DNA from: Burkholderia singularis | GTDB taxonomy: Bacteria; Pseudomonadota; Gammaproteobacteria; Burkholderiales; Burkholderiaceae | DNA length: 64,000 bases | Reading direction: 5' to 3' | Assembly (NCBI RefSeq): GCF_900176645.1 | Contig: NZ_FXAN01000126.1 | Coordinates: forward strand, 1 to 64,000 | In this document: one piece after another, positions 37,798 through 47,249 of the stretch | Layout of the letters: each line of letters starts with the position of its first letter | Numbering within the stretch: the first letter of the stretch is position 1 | The notes under the pieces: model-generated | Told to the model about the DNA's origin: nothing | Database searches by the model: none | Seen by the model: only the letters and a program-made list of their open reading frames with translations | Translations under genes and position numbers: made by a program

Positions 37798-38589
37798 TTA
37801 TGACTGGCGCCGCTGCCCAGGCGGCTGCGACGGCTGCTGCGCACCGCGCGCCGTCGCCTGCGCAGGCGTGAATACGCCGCGCAGCCACGCGGCGAGCCGC
37901 GCAAAGACGTCATGAGGTTCTTCCATGAAGATTTCAGGCTTCAAAAGCCGCAGATACTCCATCATCTGCTGCGCCTCCTGCTTCTGGAACGAACCGTGCG
38001 AAATGCCGAGCCGCAGCAGGGCACGCAATTCGCCGAGCTTTTCGCGCGCCGCGCTGCCGACGCTCATCTCGCAGGCGAGCTTGGCCTCGTATACGCGCTG
38101 CCGCAGCGATTCGGCGAGTCGCCACGCGGGTGTTTGCATCCGCTCCTCGAGTATCTGAATGTCGGTGACGGCTGCGTTGATCTGCGCGGCGAGCGGATCG
38201 ACGAGCGCGGCATCGCCTTGCGCGCCGGAGACGATCGCCGCTGCCCAGTTGCGGCACGCTTGGGCGAGTTCGTCGGGCGTCCATTCCGAGCGCGACGCGA
38301 AACCGAAACCGAATTCGCCTGCCTGCCGGATCAGGATGGCGACGACATCCGGAAATTCCTTGTCGAGTGTGCGCTTTGCCCACGCGTACTGACCGCCTTG
38401 CAGCAGCCGCTGTACGGCATGCTCGGTGAGCGGCACCATGCTGTCGAGCAGCTTCGCGCGCAGAAAATCCTCGAACGATGGCGTCGCGAAATGCGGGTCG
38501 AGTTTCAGCGACACGCGCACGAACGCGTCGTAGTCCTTGCGCAGCGACGCGATGGTGTCTTCTTTCAGCGACAGGGTGATCTGGCCCAT
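37798..38589 (-). CDS. Conserved protein of unknown function
   Basis: The 263-residue product starts MGQITLSLKEDTIASLRKDY and is soluble, with no signal peptide. It is largely alpha-helical by composition, with a charged amphipathic region (about 140-210, ERMQTPAWRLAESLRQRVYEAK) that may be a coiled coil, and a Gln/Pro/Ala tail after about 240. I do not recognise the family. ATG at 38589 has no neighbouring partner gene; an AraC remnant lies upstream. Confidence 0.7.
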   Translation of the reverse strand: MGQITLSLKEDTIASLRKDYDAFVRVSLKLDPHFATPSFEDFLRAKLLDSMVPLTEHAVQRLLQGGQYAWAKRTLDKEFPDVVAILIRQAGEFGFGFASRSEWTPDELAQACRNWAAAIVSGAQGDAALVDPLAAQINAAVTDIQILEERMQTPAWRLAESLRQRVYEAKLACEMSVGSAAREKLGELRALLRLGISHGSFQKQEAQQMMEYLRLLKPEIFMEEPHDVFARLAAWLRGVFTPAQATARGAQQPSQPPGQRRQS

Positions 38590-38757
38590 AGGTAGTCTCG
38601 GTGCTCGATGCCGTCGGTCTGACGGCGCTTGTGCTCATGCGCGGCCGCGGCGCACGGGCCGCTCAGGCTTGGCGGAAACGGGCGGGACGATTGGGGCGGC
38701 CGTCCCGCCTCGCGGGCTGCGTTGGCGGAGCAGCGCGCGGCACGGGTGTGCATCTTT

Positions 38758-38967
38758 TTAACGGCGGTGCGCGCGGGAACTTGAGGCCGGCCCTGTTCCG
38801 CGCGACGGGCGGGCGCGTCGCGACCGGGCGATCAGGTAACGCTCGGCACTCGCCTCGATGACGGGAGCCGCGTATGCATCGTGCCAATGCGGCGCAAACG
38901 CGTGATCGCGGTAAGCGGCCGCGACGAAATCCGCGTCCGGCAGCAGCGGTGTATGCCAATAGCGCAC
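38758..38967 (-). pseudogene. N-terminal remnant of an AraC-family regulator
   Basis: From GTG 38967 the first 45 codons read VRYWHTPLLPDADFVAAAY and DHAFAPHWHDAYAAPVIEA, the hallmark start of the AraC-type cupin sensor domain. After about 38833 the reading departs into arginine-rich sequence and stops at 38758. No frame on this strand down to 38590 restores the cupin or the C-terminal double helix-turn-helix, so at least 200 residues are missing. This looks like a decayed, truncated gene. Confidence 0.65.
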
Positions 38968-39033
38968 TTGTTCGCGCGAGCGCGCGGCGTGTGCCCGGCG
39001 CGCGTCACGGCGAGACTTTCGCGGAACGTGCGC

Positions 39034-39516
39034 TTACCTGGTCGGGATCGGCGTGTCGGCGGGCACCGGCACGGCGCTCACGCTGTTCTTCGGGCTGCCG
39101 GTGGCGATCCGGTCGCTGTAGGTCAGATAGACAAGCGTGTTGCGCTTCTTGTCGACGACACGCACGACGTGCAGCGTCTTGAAGATCAGCGACATCCGCT
39201 CGCTGAACACGTCGGTTTGCTGCCGCAGCGGTTCGCTGAACTTGATCGGGCCGACTTGCCGGCATGCGATCGACGTTTCGGTTGGATCTTCGGCAAGGCC
39301 GAGGCTGCCCTTGATGCCGCCCGTGCGTGCGCGCGACACGTAGCACGTGACGCCCACGACGAGCGGATCGTCGTAGGCTTCGACCACGACGCGGTCGGAG
39401 CCGGTCAGGCGGAAGTTGGTGTTGACGCTTGCGACTTCCTCGCCGCGCGCGGCCGGCGCGTTGAGCGAGAAGAGGGTGGCGCAGGCGCAGAGAGCGGCGA
39501 AATAGCGGTTTTTCAT
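39034..39516 (-). CDS. creA: CreA family periplasmic protein
   Basis: The 160-residue product has a signal peptide (about 1-25) and the CreA body: VASVNTNFRLTGSDRVVVEAYDDP, GVTCYVSRARTGGIKG and SIACRQVGPI, with two cysteines. CreA is a conserved proteobacterial periplasmic protein of unknown role. ATG at 39516 puts the signal at the N-terminus; the frame is open to 39597. It stands downstream of the tRNA pair, separated by their terminator. Confidence 0.88.
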   Translation of the reverse strand: MKNRYFAALCACATLFSLNAPAARGEEVASVNTNFRLTGSDRVVVEAYDDPLVVGVTCYVSRARTGGIKGSLGLAEDPTETSIACRQVGPIKFSEPLRQQTDVFSERMSLIFKTLHVVRVVDKKRNTLVYLTYSDRIATGSPKNSVSAVPVPADTPIPTR

Positions 39517-39611
39517 CGGCGGCGAACCAGGGACGTGTCGAGAAGAGAGCACGACTCTAGCATGCTGCCGTCGGCGCGAAGGTGCGCGGCGGGACAAAAG
39601 CGCGGAAAAGC

Positions 39612-39640
39612 AAAAAGGCCCGTCGCGCGCGACGGGCCTT
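39612..39640 (-). terminator. Terminator of the downstream tRNA-Asn gene
   Basis: GCGACGGGCCTT (39629-39640) pairs with AAGGCCCGTCGC (39615-39626) around two bases, and the minus strand continues in a T-run (A-run at 39612-39616 on the plus strand). Confidence 0.85.
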
Positions 39641-39647
39641 CTATGTT

Positions 39648-39723
39648 TGGCTCCCCGACCTGGGCTCGAACCAGGGACCTACGGATTAACAGTCCGGCGC
39701 TCTACCGACTGAGCTATCGGGGA
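39648..39723 (-). tRNA. tRNA-Asn(GTT), copy 2
   Basis: The minus strand gives a 76-nt cloverleaf with CCA encoded: acceptor TCCCCGA/TCGGGGA, D-arm GCTCAGTCGGTAGAGC, anticodon loop ACTGTTAATC with anticodon GTT, and T-arm GGTTCGAGCC. It is identical to the copy at 39819-39894 and lies downstream of it. Confidence 0.97.
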
Positions 39724-39785
39724 ATAAAACGGTTCGGCATGTTTGACGCTCGCGCCGGCAAAAGCAGGAAGACGAGGCGGCCATG

Positions 39786-39810
39786 AAAAAGCCCGCTTGC
39801 ACGGGCCTTT
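39786..39810 (-). terminator. Terminator between the two tRNA-Asn genes
   Basis: On the minus strand GCCCG (39802-39806) pairs with CGGGC (39791-39795) around six bases and is followed by TTTTT. It would end part of the transcription from the first copy. Confidence 0.65.
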
Positions 39811-39818
39811 GCAATTCT

Positions 39819-39894
39819 TGGCTCCCCGACCTGGGCTCGAACCAGGGACCTACGGATTAACAGTCCGGCGCTCTACCGACTGAGCTATCGGGGA
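39819..39894 (-). tRNA. tRNA-Asn(GTT), copy 1
   Basis: This is a 76-nt tRNA with encoded CCA and anticodon GTT, base for base the same as the copy at 39648-39723. It lies first after the promoter at 39915-39943. Confidence 0.97.
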
Positions 39895-39914
39895 ACAAAC
39901 AGCAGAGAAACGAG

Positions 39915-39943
39915 ATTCTATTGGCTAACTACATCCGTGTCAA
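39915..39943 (-). promoter_or_regulatory. Sigma70 promoter of the tRNA-Asn pair
   Basis: On the minus strand a consensus TTGACA (39943-39938), a 17-bp spacer and TAGAAT (39920-39915) lie about 20 bp before the first tRNA. This is the best -35/-10 pair in the window. Confidence 0.85.
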
Positions 39944-40006
39944 TACTTTGACGATCGTTTTTGCACATCGGCGCCGCAAACCGGTACCGGATCGGCACGC
40001 GTGCGA

Positions 40007-40330
40007 TCAGCGCTCGAGCAGATGCAGCTTATCCTGGACGTCTTTCCACTCGTCGGCGTCGGCGGGGGCGGGCTTCGTTTTCGTGATCGACGGCCAGAGC
40101 TTCGCGAGTTCGGCGTTCAGCTGAGTGAACTTTTGCTGGTCGCCCGGCACGTCCTCTTCCGCATAGATCGCATTGGTCGGGCATTCGGCGACGCACACCG
40201 CGCAGTCGATGCACTCGTCCGGATCGATCGCGAGAAAATTCGGACCTTCACGGAAACAGTCCACGGGGCACACATCGACGCAATCCGTGTATTTGCACTT
40301 GATGCACGCTTCGGTCACAACGTGGGTCAT
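40007..40330 (-). CDS. fdxA: 7Fe ferredoxin (FdxA)
   Basis: The 107-residue cytoplasmic electron carrier has two iron-sulfur motifs, [14 protein letters not shown] (9-22) for the 3Fe-4S/4Fe-4S pair and [12 protein letters not shown] near 40-51, and a helical C-terminal extension typical of FdxA ([17 protein letters not shown]). It is divergent from pncB, with its own upstream region of about 250 bp. Confidence 0.95.
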   Translation of the reverse strand: MTHVVTEACIKCKYTDCVDVCPVDCFREGPNFLAIDPDECIDCAVCVAECPTNAIYAEEDVPGDQQKFTQLNAELAKLWPSITKTKPAPADADEWKDVQDKLHLLER

Positions 40331-40583
40331 TCAAAACGCTCCTGCGGCGGGGTATCTATATGTACGGGGGAAGGCGCGGCGCGCCAAAACCGGCATTGTA
40401 ACTGATGCGTCAAACCCGCATCGCGCACCGCCCGTTCCGGCTTATACCGTTTCGTGATTAGTTTATGGCGGATCGGGGCGCGCCGCAGAGGCTGCGGCGC
40501 GCATTCGGGTAACATTGAACGGGAAGACGGGCGCGCTGCGCGCCCGCGCGCGAACCTCGTCTCGATTTTGGCCGCCTCGACAC

Positions 40584-41783
40584 ATGATCATCACTTCGCT
40601 GCTCGATACCGATCTGTACAAGTTCACGATGATGCAGGTCGTCCTGCATCATTTCCCGGCGGCGATTGTCGAGTACCGGTTCAAATGCCGCACGCCGGGC
40701 GCGGACCTCGTGCCCTATGTCGACGAGATTCGCGACGAGATCCGCGCGCTGTGTCGATTGCGCTTCACGCAGCCCGAGCTTGACTATCTGCGCCGGCTGC
40801 GTTTCGTGAAGAGCGATTTCGTCGATTTTCTCGAGCTTTTCCATTTGAACGAGAAGTACATCGACGTGTCGCCCTCGCCGAAGGGCAACGGCGAGATCGA
40901 CATCGAGATTCGCGGGCCCTGGCTGCATACGATCCTGTTCGAGATTCCGGTGCTCGCGATCGTCAACGAAGTCTACTTCCGCAACACGCAGCGCGAGCCG
41001 GACTACCGCGAAGGGCGCGAGCGGCTGCGCGAGAAGATCAAGCTGCTCGGCGCGAAGCCCGAGTTCGCCGACTGCAAGATCGCCGACTACGGCACGCGCC
41101 GGCGCTTCTCGAAGGTCTGGCACGAGGAGGTCGCGCTCACGCTGCGCAACGGGCTCGGCCCGCAGTTCGCCGGCACGAGCAACGTCTATTACGCGATGAA
41201 GCACGGGCTCACGCCGCTCGGCACGATGGCGCACGAGTATCTGCAGGCGTGCCAGGCGCTGGGCCCGCGGCTGCGCGATTCGCAGATCTACGGCTTCGAG
41301 ATGTGGGCGAAGGAATATCGCGGCGATCTGGGGATCGCGCTGTCGGACGTCTACGGGATGGACGCGTTTCTGCGCGACTTCGATATGTACTTCTGCAAGC
41401 TTTTCGACGGCGCGCGCCACGATTCGGGCGATCCGTTCGAGTGGGGAGAGCGGCTCATCCGGCACTACGAGGCGAACCGCTGCGATCCGCGCACGAAGGT
41501 ACTGGTGTTTTCCGACGCGCTCGATATTCCGAAAGTCATGCAGCTGTACGAACGGTTCCGCGGCCGCTGCAAGCTCGCATTCGGCGTCGGCACGAACCTG
41601 ACGAACGATCTCGGCTACAACCCGCTGCAGATCGTCATCAAGATGGTGCGTTGCAATGGTCAGCCGGTCGCGAAACTGTCCGATTCGCCGGGCAAGAACA
41701 TGTGCGACGACAAAGCGTATCTCGCCTATCTGCGTCAAGTGTTCGGGATCGCACCGCCGAGCGATGAAGGCGGGGGGAATTAG
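40584..41783 (+). CDS. pncB: Nicotinate phosphoribosyltransferase
   Basis: PncB joins nicotinate to PRPP, the first step of NAD salvage. The 399-residue product begins [18 protein letters not shown], the family start, and contains the conserved [15 protein letters not shown] region with the regulatory histidine, and [20 protein letters not shown] at 40584 is chosen; the frame is open to 40515. Confidence 0.95.
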   Translation: MIITSLLDTDLYKFTMMQVVLHHFPAAIVEYRFKCRTPGADLVPYVDEIRDEIRALCRLRFTQPELDYLRRLRFVKSDFVDFLELFHLNEKYIDVSPSPKGNGEIDIEIRGPWLHTILFEIPVLAIVNEVYFRNTQREPDYREGRERLREKIKLLGAKPEFADCKIADYGTRRRFSKVWHEEVALTLRNGLGPQFAGTSNVYYAMKHGLTPLGTMAHEYLQACQALGPRLRDSQIYGFEMWAKEYRGDLGIALSDVYGMDAFLRDFDMYFCKLFDGARHDSGDPFEWGERLIRHYEANRCDPRTKVLVFSDALDIPKVMQLYERFRGRCKLAFGVGTNLTNDLGYNPLQIVIKMVRCNGQPVAKLSDSPGKNMCDDKAYLAYLRQVFGIAPPSDEGGGN

Positions 41784-42295
41784 CGCGGCGCGACGCACGA
41801 CGGCGTGCCGCACGAAAGCATTCCGGGTGGTTTTGCGCGCGGGCACAAGCATGTTCGCGCAGATTCGGCCGTTATAATCGGGCGGGTATCGAAGGTCATC
41901 GTCACGCGGCGCGTCGCATCGCACATCGGCTGCCCGTTGCGTCGTCCTTGCACGCTTCGTCGCACAGTGTGCCGCGCGGCCTGCGCATGTGCGGCCCACC
42001 GCGCCGCGCGCCGTCCCCGGCGGTGATCTGGTCGACCGTTTCGTCGATCGAGCGTCGCGGCTCGATGCGGCTGCTTACCCCCTTGCGGCGCTGCGCGGCG
42101 TGTGTGCCGCGGTTGTCCATTTCGTTCGTTTGCCGCGGCGCGCGTGCGGCGAACTTCAGAGGGAGCCGCCGTCTCGCGCCGTCGGCATCGGGCGGCCGAC
42201 TGGGGCCGGCCCGCTTAGGGTGTCGCGCTCACGCGAGCGCCGCACGATGTATCGCGACGGCTGCGTTATCCATTCGCACTTCAAGAGGACTTGAC
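41784..42295. other. Intergenic region upstream of the antiporter gene
   Basis: No gene is recognised in these 512 bp; translations of the open frames are arginine- and cysteine-rich without domains. A TATAAT at 41873-41878 may be a -10 box but has only a weak -35, and would imply a leader of about 415 nt. AGAGGA just before 42296 is the antiporter's ribosome site. Confidence 0.5.
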
Positions 42296-43723
42296 ATGAA
42301 ACGACATGCCGCCTGGGCAGGCATGACGCTGGCAGGCATGCTCGGCGCGACCGCCGCGCCCGCATCGGCCGCCACGCTCGACGCAGCCGCGCTTTCCGCG
42401 TTCTGGGCGATTCCGTTCGCCGGCATCCTGCTGTCGATCGCGCTGTTTCCGCTGATCGCGCCCGTGTTCTGGCATCACCATTTCGGCAAGATCGCCGCGG
42501 CTTGGGCGATTGCGTTTCTGATTCCGTTTGCCGCGACATTCGGCGCGCTCGCCGCGCTCGGTACGCTGGTGCACGCGCTGTTCGACGAATACATTCCGTT
42601 CATCGTGCTGCTGGGCGCGCTCTATACGGTCGCGGGCGGCATCTGCGTGCGCGGCAATTTGCACGGCACGCCGAAGCTCAATACCGGCATGCTCGCGCTC
42701 GGCACCGTGCTCGCGAGCGTGATGGGGACGACGGGCGCCGCGATGCTGTTGATTCGGCCGCTTCTGCGCGCGAACGACAACCGCAAGCACGTCGTGCATG
42801 TGGTGGTGTTCTTTATCTTTCTCGTCGCGAACGCGGGCGGCTCGCTGTCGCCGCTCGGCGATCCGCCGCTTTTCCTCGGCTTCCTGAACGGTGTCGATTT
42901 CTTCTGGACGACCGTGCATCTCGCGCTGCCGATGCTGTTTATCTGCGGCATCCTGCTTGTGCTTTTCTACGTGCTCGATACGTACTACTACCGCAAGGGC
43001 GGCGAGGAAAACAATCCGTTTCTCGATCCGACGCCGGATTCGCACGGCATCTCGATCGAAGGCAAGCTGAATTTCGTGCTGCTCGGCGTGGTGATCGCGC
43101 TTGTGCTGATGAGCGGTCTTTGGAAGCCGGGTGTCACGTTCAACGTGTTCGGCGCGCACGTCGCGCTGCAAAACGCGGTGCGCGACGTCGCGCTCGCCGC
43201 CGTCGCGCTCGTGTCGCTCGCCGTCACGCCGCGCTCGGCGCGCGAAGGCAACGCGTTCAATTGGGCGCCGATCGAGGAGGTGGCGAAGCTGTTCGCCGGT
43301 ATTTTCGTGACGATCGCGCCGGTGATCCTGATCCTGCGCGCGGGCGCCGACGGCGTGTTCGCGCCGATCGTCCATCTCGTGACGGGCGCCGACGGCAAAC
43401 CGGTCGACGCGATGTACTTCTGGGCAACCGGCCTGTTGTCGTCGTTTCTCGATAACGCGCCGACCTATCTCGTGTTCTTCAATCTCGCCGGCGGCGACGC
43501 GCAGACGCTGATGACGGCGGGCGCGACGACGCTCGCGGCGATCTCGGCGGGCGCGGTGTTCATGGGCGCGAACAGCTATATCGGCAACGCGCCGAACTTC
43601 ATGGTGAAGGCGATCGCGGAATCGCGCGGGATTCGGATGCCGAGCTTCTTTGCCTATCTCGGCTGGTCGTGCGCGATTCTCGTGCCGATCTTCCTGTTGA
43701 CGACCTGGGTGTTTTTTCTATGA
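42296..43723 (+). CDS. Sodium/proton antiporter (NhaD/citrate-transporter-like superfamily)
   Basis: The 475-residue inner-membrane protein starts with a signal-like segment (about 1-25) and has about twelve hydrophobic helices. Conserved re-entrant motifs are ANAGGSLSPLGDPPLFLG in the first half and SSFLDNAPTYLVFFNLAGG in the second, as in ion-transporter-superfamily antiporters. Exchange of Na+ for H+ is the usual annotation; substrate is not proven. The stop overlaps rmuC (ATGA). Confidence 0.82.
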   Translation: MKRHAAWAGMTLAGMLGATAAPASAATLDAAALSAFWAIPFAGILLSIALFPLIAPVFWHHHFGKIAAAWAIAFLIPFAATFGALAALGTLVHALFDEYIPFIVLLGALYTVAGGICVRGNLHGTPKLNTGMLALGTVLASVMGTTGAAMLLIRPLLRANDNRKHVVHVVVFFIFLVANAGGSLSPLGDPPLFLGFLNGVDFFWTTVHLALPMLFICGILLVLFYVLDTYYYRKGGEENNPFLDPTPDSHGISIEGKLNFVLLGVVIALVLMSGLWKPGVTFNVFGAHVALQNAVRDVALAAVALVSLAVTPRSAREGNAFNWAPIEEVAKLFAGIFVTIAPVILILRAGADGVFAPIVHLVTGADGKPVDAMYFWATGLLSSFLDNAPTYLVFFNLAGGDAQTLMTAGATTLAAISAGAVFMGANSYIGNAPNFMVKAIAESRGIRMPSFFAYLGWSCAILVPIFLLTTWVFFL

Positions 43724-45204
43724 CCGATACATTGTGGCTCGCCGTCGTCGTTGTGTTGGCGGCGGCGCTCGTGGTCTCGCTTGTCGTGCTGTTCGCGTCG
43801 TCGCGCGGTGCCGCGCGCGGCGACGATCTCGCCCGCATCGTCGAGCAGATCGACGATGCGAACGACCGGCATGCGCACGCGTTCGAGCGTGTCGAGCGCG
43901 AACTGCGCACGCAGATCGCCGACAGCGCGCGCGGCTCGCGCACCGAGCTGTCCGGCAGTTTTTCGCAATTGCAGCAGACGCTTGCCGCGCAGCTCACGAG
44001 CGTTGCGACCGTGCAGAACAATCAGATCGACGGATTCGCGCAGCAGCTCGCGAAGCTCGTCTCCGGCAACGCGCAGCAGTTCGACGCGATGCGCGACGCG
44101 CTCGCGCGTCAGTCGCAGCTCGCGCGCGAAGAGCAGGGCGTCGCGCTCAAGGCGTTCGGCGACACGCTCAATCAGCAACTGAAGCATCTGAGCGATGCGA
44201 ACGATCGCCGTCTCGGCGAGGTGCGCGCAACGCTCGAGACGCGCTTGAAGGAAATCGAAGCAAACAATGCCGCGAAGCTCGACGAGATGCGCCGCACGGT
44301 CGACGAGAAACTGCATGCGACGCTCGAGCAGCGCCTTGGCGAATCGTTCAAGCTCGTGTCCGACCGGCTCGAGCAGGTGCATCGCGGGCTTGGCGAGATG
44401 CAAACGCTCGCCGCGGGCGTCGGCGATCTGAAGAAGGTGCTGACGAACGTGAAGACGCGCGGCACCTGGGGCGAAGTGCAGCTCGAGGCATTGCTCGAGC
44501 AGATGCTCACGCCCGACCAGTACGCGAAGAACGTCGCGACAGTGCCGAAGAGCAACGAGCGCGTCGAATTCGCGATCCGGCTGCCTGGGCGCTCCGATGC
44601 GGGCGCGGGAAGCGACGCGCAGCCGGTATGGCTGCCGATCGACGCGAAGTTTCCGCGTGAGGATTACGAGCGCCTGATCGACGCGCAGGAGCGTGCGGAT
44701 ACGGCGGCCGTCGACGAAGCCGCGCGCGCGCTCGAAGCGCGGGTGCGCGCCGAAGCGCGCACGATTGCGGAGAAATACGTCGCGCCGCCGCACACGACCG
44801 ATTTCGCGCTACTGTTCCTGCCGACCGAAGGGCTCTATGCGGAAATTCTGCGCCGCCCTGGGCTCACCGATCTGCTGCAACGCGATTACCGGGTGACTGT
44901 CGCGGGGCCGACGACGTTGACCGCGTTGCTCAACAGCTTGCAGATGGGCTTCCGCACGTTGGCGATCGAGAAGCGTTCGAGCGAAGTCTGGCAGGTGCTC
45001 GGCGCGGTGAAGACCGAGTTCGGCAAGTTTGGCGACGTGCTCGCGCGGACCAAGTCCCAGCTCGAGTCGGTCACGCGCTCGATCGAGGCGGCCGAGCAGC
45101 GCACGCGTGTGATGAACCGCAAGCTCAAGCAGGTCGAGGCGTTGCCGGGCGACGTTTCGAACGGTTTGCTGGGCAGCGACGGCGTGGAAGCGGACGAGAG
45201 CTGA
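43720..45204 (+). CDS. rmuC: DNA recombination protein RmuC
   Basis: RmuC limits recombination at inverted repeats and may act as a nuclease. The 494-residue product has an N-terminal membrane anchor (about 5-25), a long coiled coil (about 35-240, heptad-rich with A, L, Q and R) and the RmuC domain (about 245-450) with TRGTWGEVQLEALLEQML, LPIDAKFPREDYERL and LLFLPTEGLYAEIL. It is translationally coupled to the antiporter gene and followed by a strong terminator. Confidence 0.93.
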   Translation: MTDTLWLAVVVVLAAALVVSLVVLFASSRGAARGDDLARIVEQIDDANDRHAHAFERVERELRTQIADSARGSRTELSGSFSQLQQTLAAQLTSVATVQNNQIDGFAQQLAKLVSGNAQQFDAMRDALARQSQLAREEQGVALKAFGDTLNQQLKHLSDANDRRLGEVRATLETRLKEIEANNAAKLDEMRRTVDEKLHATLEQRLGESFKLVSDRLEQVHRGLGEMQTLAAGVGDLKKVLTNVKTRGTWGEVQLEALLEQMLTPDQYAKNVATVPKSNERVEFAIRLPGRSDAGAGSDAQPVWLPIDAKFPREDYERLIDAQERADTAAVDEAARALEARVRAEARTIAEKYVAPPHTTDFALLFLPTEGLYAEILRRPGLTDLLQRDYRVTVAGPTTLTALLNSLQMGFRTLAIEKRSSEVWQVLGAVKTEFGKFGDVLARTKSQLESVTRSIEAAEQRTRVMNRKLKQVEALPGDVSNGLLGSDGVEADES

Positions 45205-45525
45205 AGCGGAGATGCGCGGGGCGGATACGTCGCCCCGGCGTGGCCGGATGAAAAACGGGGCGCTGCGTGCGCCCCGTTTTTTGGGGTGGCCGGGCCGGTT
45301 TACCGCCGGTGGCTGGCTCGGCGGCGTGCGGTATGCGCTTGTGCGCCGCGCTGTACCGGCCGCACATGTCAATCGTCGAGCAACAGGCCGCGCCGGCCGA
45401 CGAACGACGAGACGCTATGCAAATACAGCAGATGGCCGGCGAGTGCGCGGCGAGCGCTTCGGCAGACGGCCGTGCGCCGAACAGCGCTTGCGCGGGATCG
45501 ACCTCGGCCGGCGCGCGCACGGTGC
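45205..45525. other. Intergenic region with terminator
   Basis: Apart from the rmuC terminator at 45251-45282 I find no gene, promoter or repeat. It separates convergent rmuC and the small membrane protein gene. Confidence 0.55.
45251..45282. terminator. Terminator of rmuC
   Basis: AAAAACGGGGCGC (45251-45263) pairs with GCGCCCCGTTTTT (45269-45281) around five bases. The A-run also makes it active on the minus strand. Confidence 0.9.
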
Positions 45526-45801
45526 TTATGCCTCTTCCGGCGCGTCCGACAGCACGATCTCAATGCCGCCGAAACGTGACGCAACCCAGTTGTACGCGTG
45601 GCACGCGATCCACAGCAACACGAAGCCGAGAATCGCATTCAGCAGCAGCGCGCTGAAGATCGTACTCAACTCGACCGCGCCATAGCGGACGAATGCAACG
45701 AGAATGCCGAGCAGCACGATCGGCACGCTGAACGTCAGATAGACGAGGATCAGTGCTTTCGCGGTCTGCCCCGGCGCGATCGATGAGATTTGTTTTTTCA
45801 T
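45526..45801 (-). CDS. Small two-helix inner-membrane protein
   Basis: The 91-residue product begins MKKQISSIAPGQTAKALILV and has two strong hydrophobic helices (about 15-40 and 48-72) and a short polar tail ending DAPEEA. No domain is recognised; it resembles DUF3566-like two-helix proteins. It lies 35 nt after moeA on the same strand, so it is probably co-transcribed with the molybdenum cofactor genes. Confidence 0.75.
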   Translation of the reverse strand: MKKQISSIAPGQTAKALILVYLTFSVPIVLLGILVAFVRYGAVELSTIFSALLLNAILGFVLLWIACHAYNWVASRFGGIEIVLSDAPEEA

Positions 45802-45836
45802 ATGCGAGTTGCCCCGTGGAAATGCTGAGAACGAAT

Positions 45837-47135
45837 TCAGAGAGTGCCGTCGAACGGCAGGATGTCGACCGTCGCGCCAGCGTCGACATCGGCGGCATCG
45901 GCCGCGAGCACGATGAAGCAGTTTGCGTCGCTCAGGCTCTTGAGCGACGCCGAACTTTGCGAGCCAGTGGGCGCGACGCGCCAGACGCCGCTCGCGTCGC
46001 GCGTCGCATGGCCGCGCAGATATTCGGTGCGGCCCGCGCGCTTCGCGAGTGGCGCCGTGCAGACGGCCAGATAGCGGTGTTCGGGGCGCGGATCGGTACC
46101 CATCATCGCAAGCAGCGCGTCGCGCACGAGCGCGTGAAACGTCGCGACGACCGCGACCGGATTGCCGGGAAGCCCGAAGAACAGCGCCGAGCGCGCGCCG
46201 CGCTCGGCCGGCCAGATGCGCCCGCATGCCAGCGGGCGGCCGGGGCGCATCGCGACGTGGGCGAACGTGACGTCGCCGAGCTTGCCGAGCAGCGCGCGGG
46301 TGAAGTCCGCATCGCCGACCGACACGCCGCCCGATGTGATCACCGCGTCGGCATGCGCGGCGCCCCGGCGCAGTGTGTCTTCGAGCGCGCCGGGATCGTC
46401 GCGGACGATGCCGAGATCGAGTGTATCGGCACCGATGCGCGTCAGCATGCCGAACAGCGTCGCGCGATTGCTGTCGTAGAGGCCGCCGGCGGGCAGCGGC
46501 TCGCCGGGCGGATGGAGTTCATCGCCGGTTGAAAAGAACGCCACGCGCACCCGGCGACGTACCGCGATTTCGGTGAGGCCGAGCGACGCGAGCAGGCCGA
46601 GGTCGGCCGCGCGCACGATGCGGCCCGCGGCAAGCGCACTGGCGCCGCGCGCCAGATCCTCGCCCGCGCGCCGGCAATTGGCGCCGCGCATGACGGCCGA
46701 TGCGGCAAAGCGCACCACGTCGCCAGCCGCTTCGACTTTTTCCTGTGCAATCACGGTGTCACAGCCGTCTGGCATCGGCGCGCCGGTCATGATCCGCACG
46801 CACGCGCCGGGCGCGATGCGCGCGCCGTCAAACGGATGGCCGGCGAGCGCGCGGCCGGCGACCGTGAGTGCGAGCACACCGTCGGCAGCCGGCGCGTCGA
46901 GCGCCGCACCGTCGAATGCGTAGCCGTCCATCGCGGCGTTGTCGTAGGCGGGAATGTTGAACGGCGACACGACATCTTCCGCGAGTACGCGGCCCAGCGC
47001 ATCGCGCAGCGCGACAGCCTCGGTTTGCACGACCGGCGAAACGAAACGCAGCGCCAGCGCGCGCGCATCGTCGACGCTCAGCACGGCGGCGAGCTTCGGC
47101 GAGGTGGCGGAGGGCGGTGTGGTCTGCGTGGTCAT
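45837..47135 (-). CDS. moeA: Molybdopterin molybdenumtransferase (MoeA)
   Basis: MoeA inserts molybdate into adenylylated molybdopterin. The 432-residue product has the four-domain layout: AMDGYAFDG near 64-72, RIMTGAPMPDGCDTVI near 110-125, the MoCF fold with STGDEL and ITSGGVSVGDADF, and LPGNPVAV near the C-terminal domain. It is last of moaA-mobA-moeA, 114 nt after mobA. Confidence 0.94.
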   Translation of the reverse strand: MTTQTTPPSATSPKLAAVLSVDDARALALRFVSPVVQTEAVALRDALGRVLAEDVVSPFNIPAYDNAAMDGYAFDGAALDAPAADGVLALTVAGRALAGHPFDGARIAPGACVRIMTGAPMPDGCDTVIAQEKVEAAGDVVRFAASAVMRGANCRRAGEDLARGASALAAGRIVRAADLGLLASLGLTEIAVRRRVRVAFFSTGDELHPPGEPLPAGGLYDSNRATLFGMLTRIGADTLDLGIVRDDPGALEDTLRRGAAHADAVITSGGVSVGDADFTRALLGKLGDVTFAHVAMRPGRPLACGRIWPAERGARSALFFGLPGNPVAVVATFHALVRDALLAMMGTDPRPEHRYLAVCTAPLAKRAGRTEYLRGHATRDASGVWRVAPTGSQSSASLKSLSDANCFIVLAADAADVDAGATVDILPFDGTL

Positions 47136-47249
47136 GAGTGACGTGGCGCCGTCAGACGGCGAATTATTGGGTTCGTATCCGGGGCGCCGGGCACCGCGTT
47201 TTCGATGCGTGCGGGACGGATGCGCCGGGCGGAAACGATGCGCTATCCG

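Noticed and set aside
39648-39894. Genomic island inserted at the tRNA-Asn pair.
   Set aside because: No integrase, direct repeat of the tRNA 3' end or shift in gene content is seen on either side; the neighbours are creA and fdxA, both core genes.
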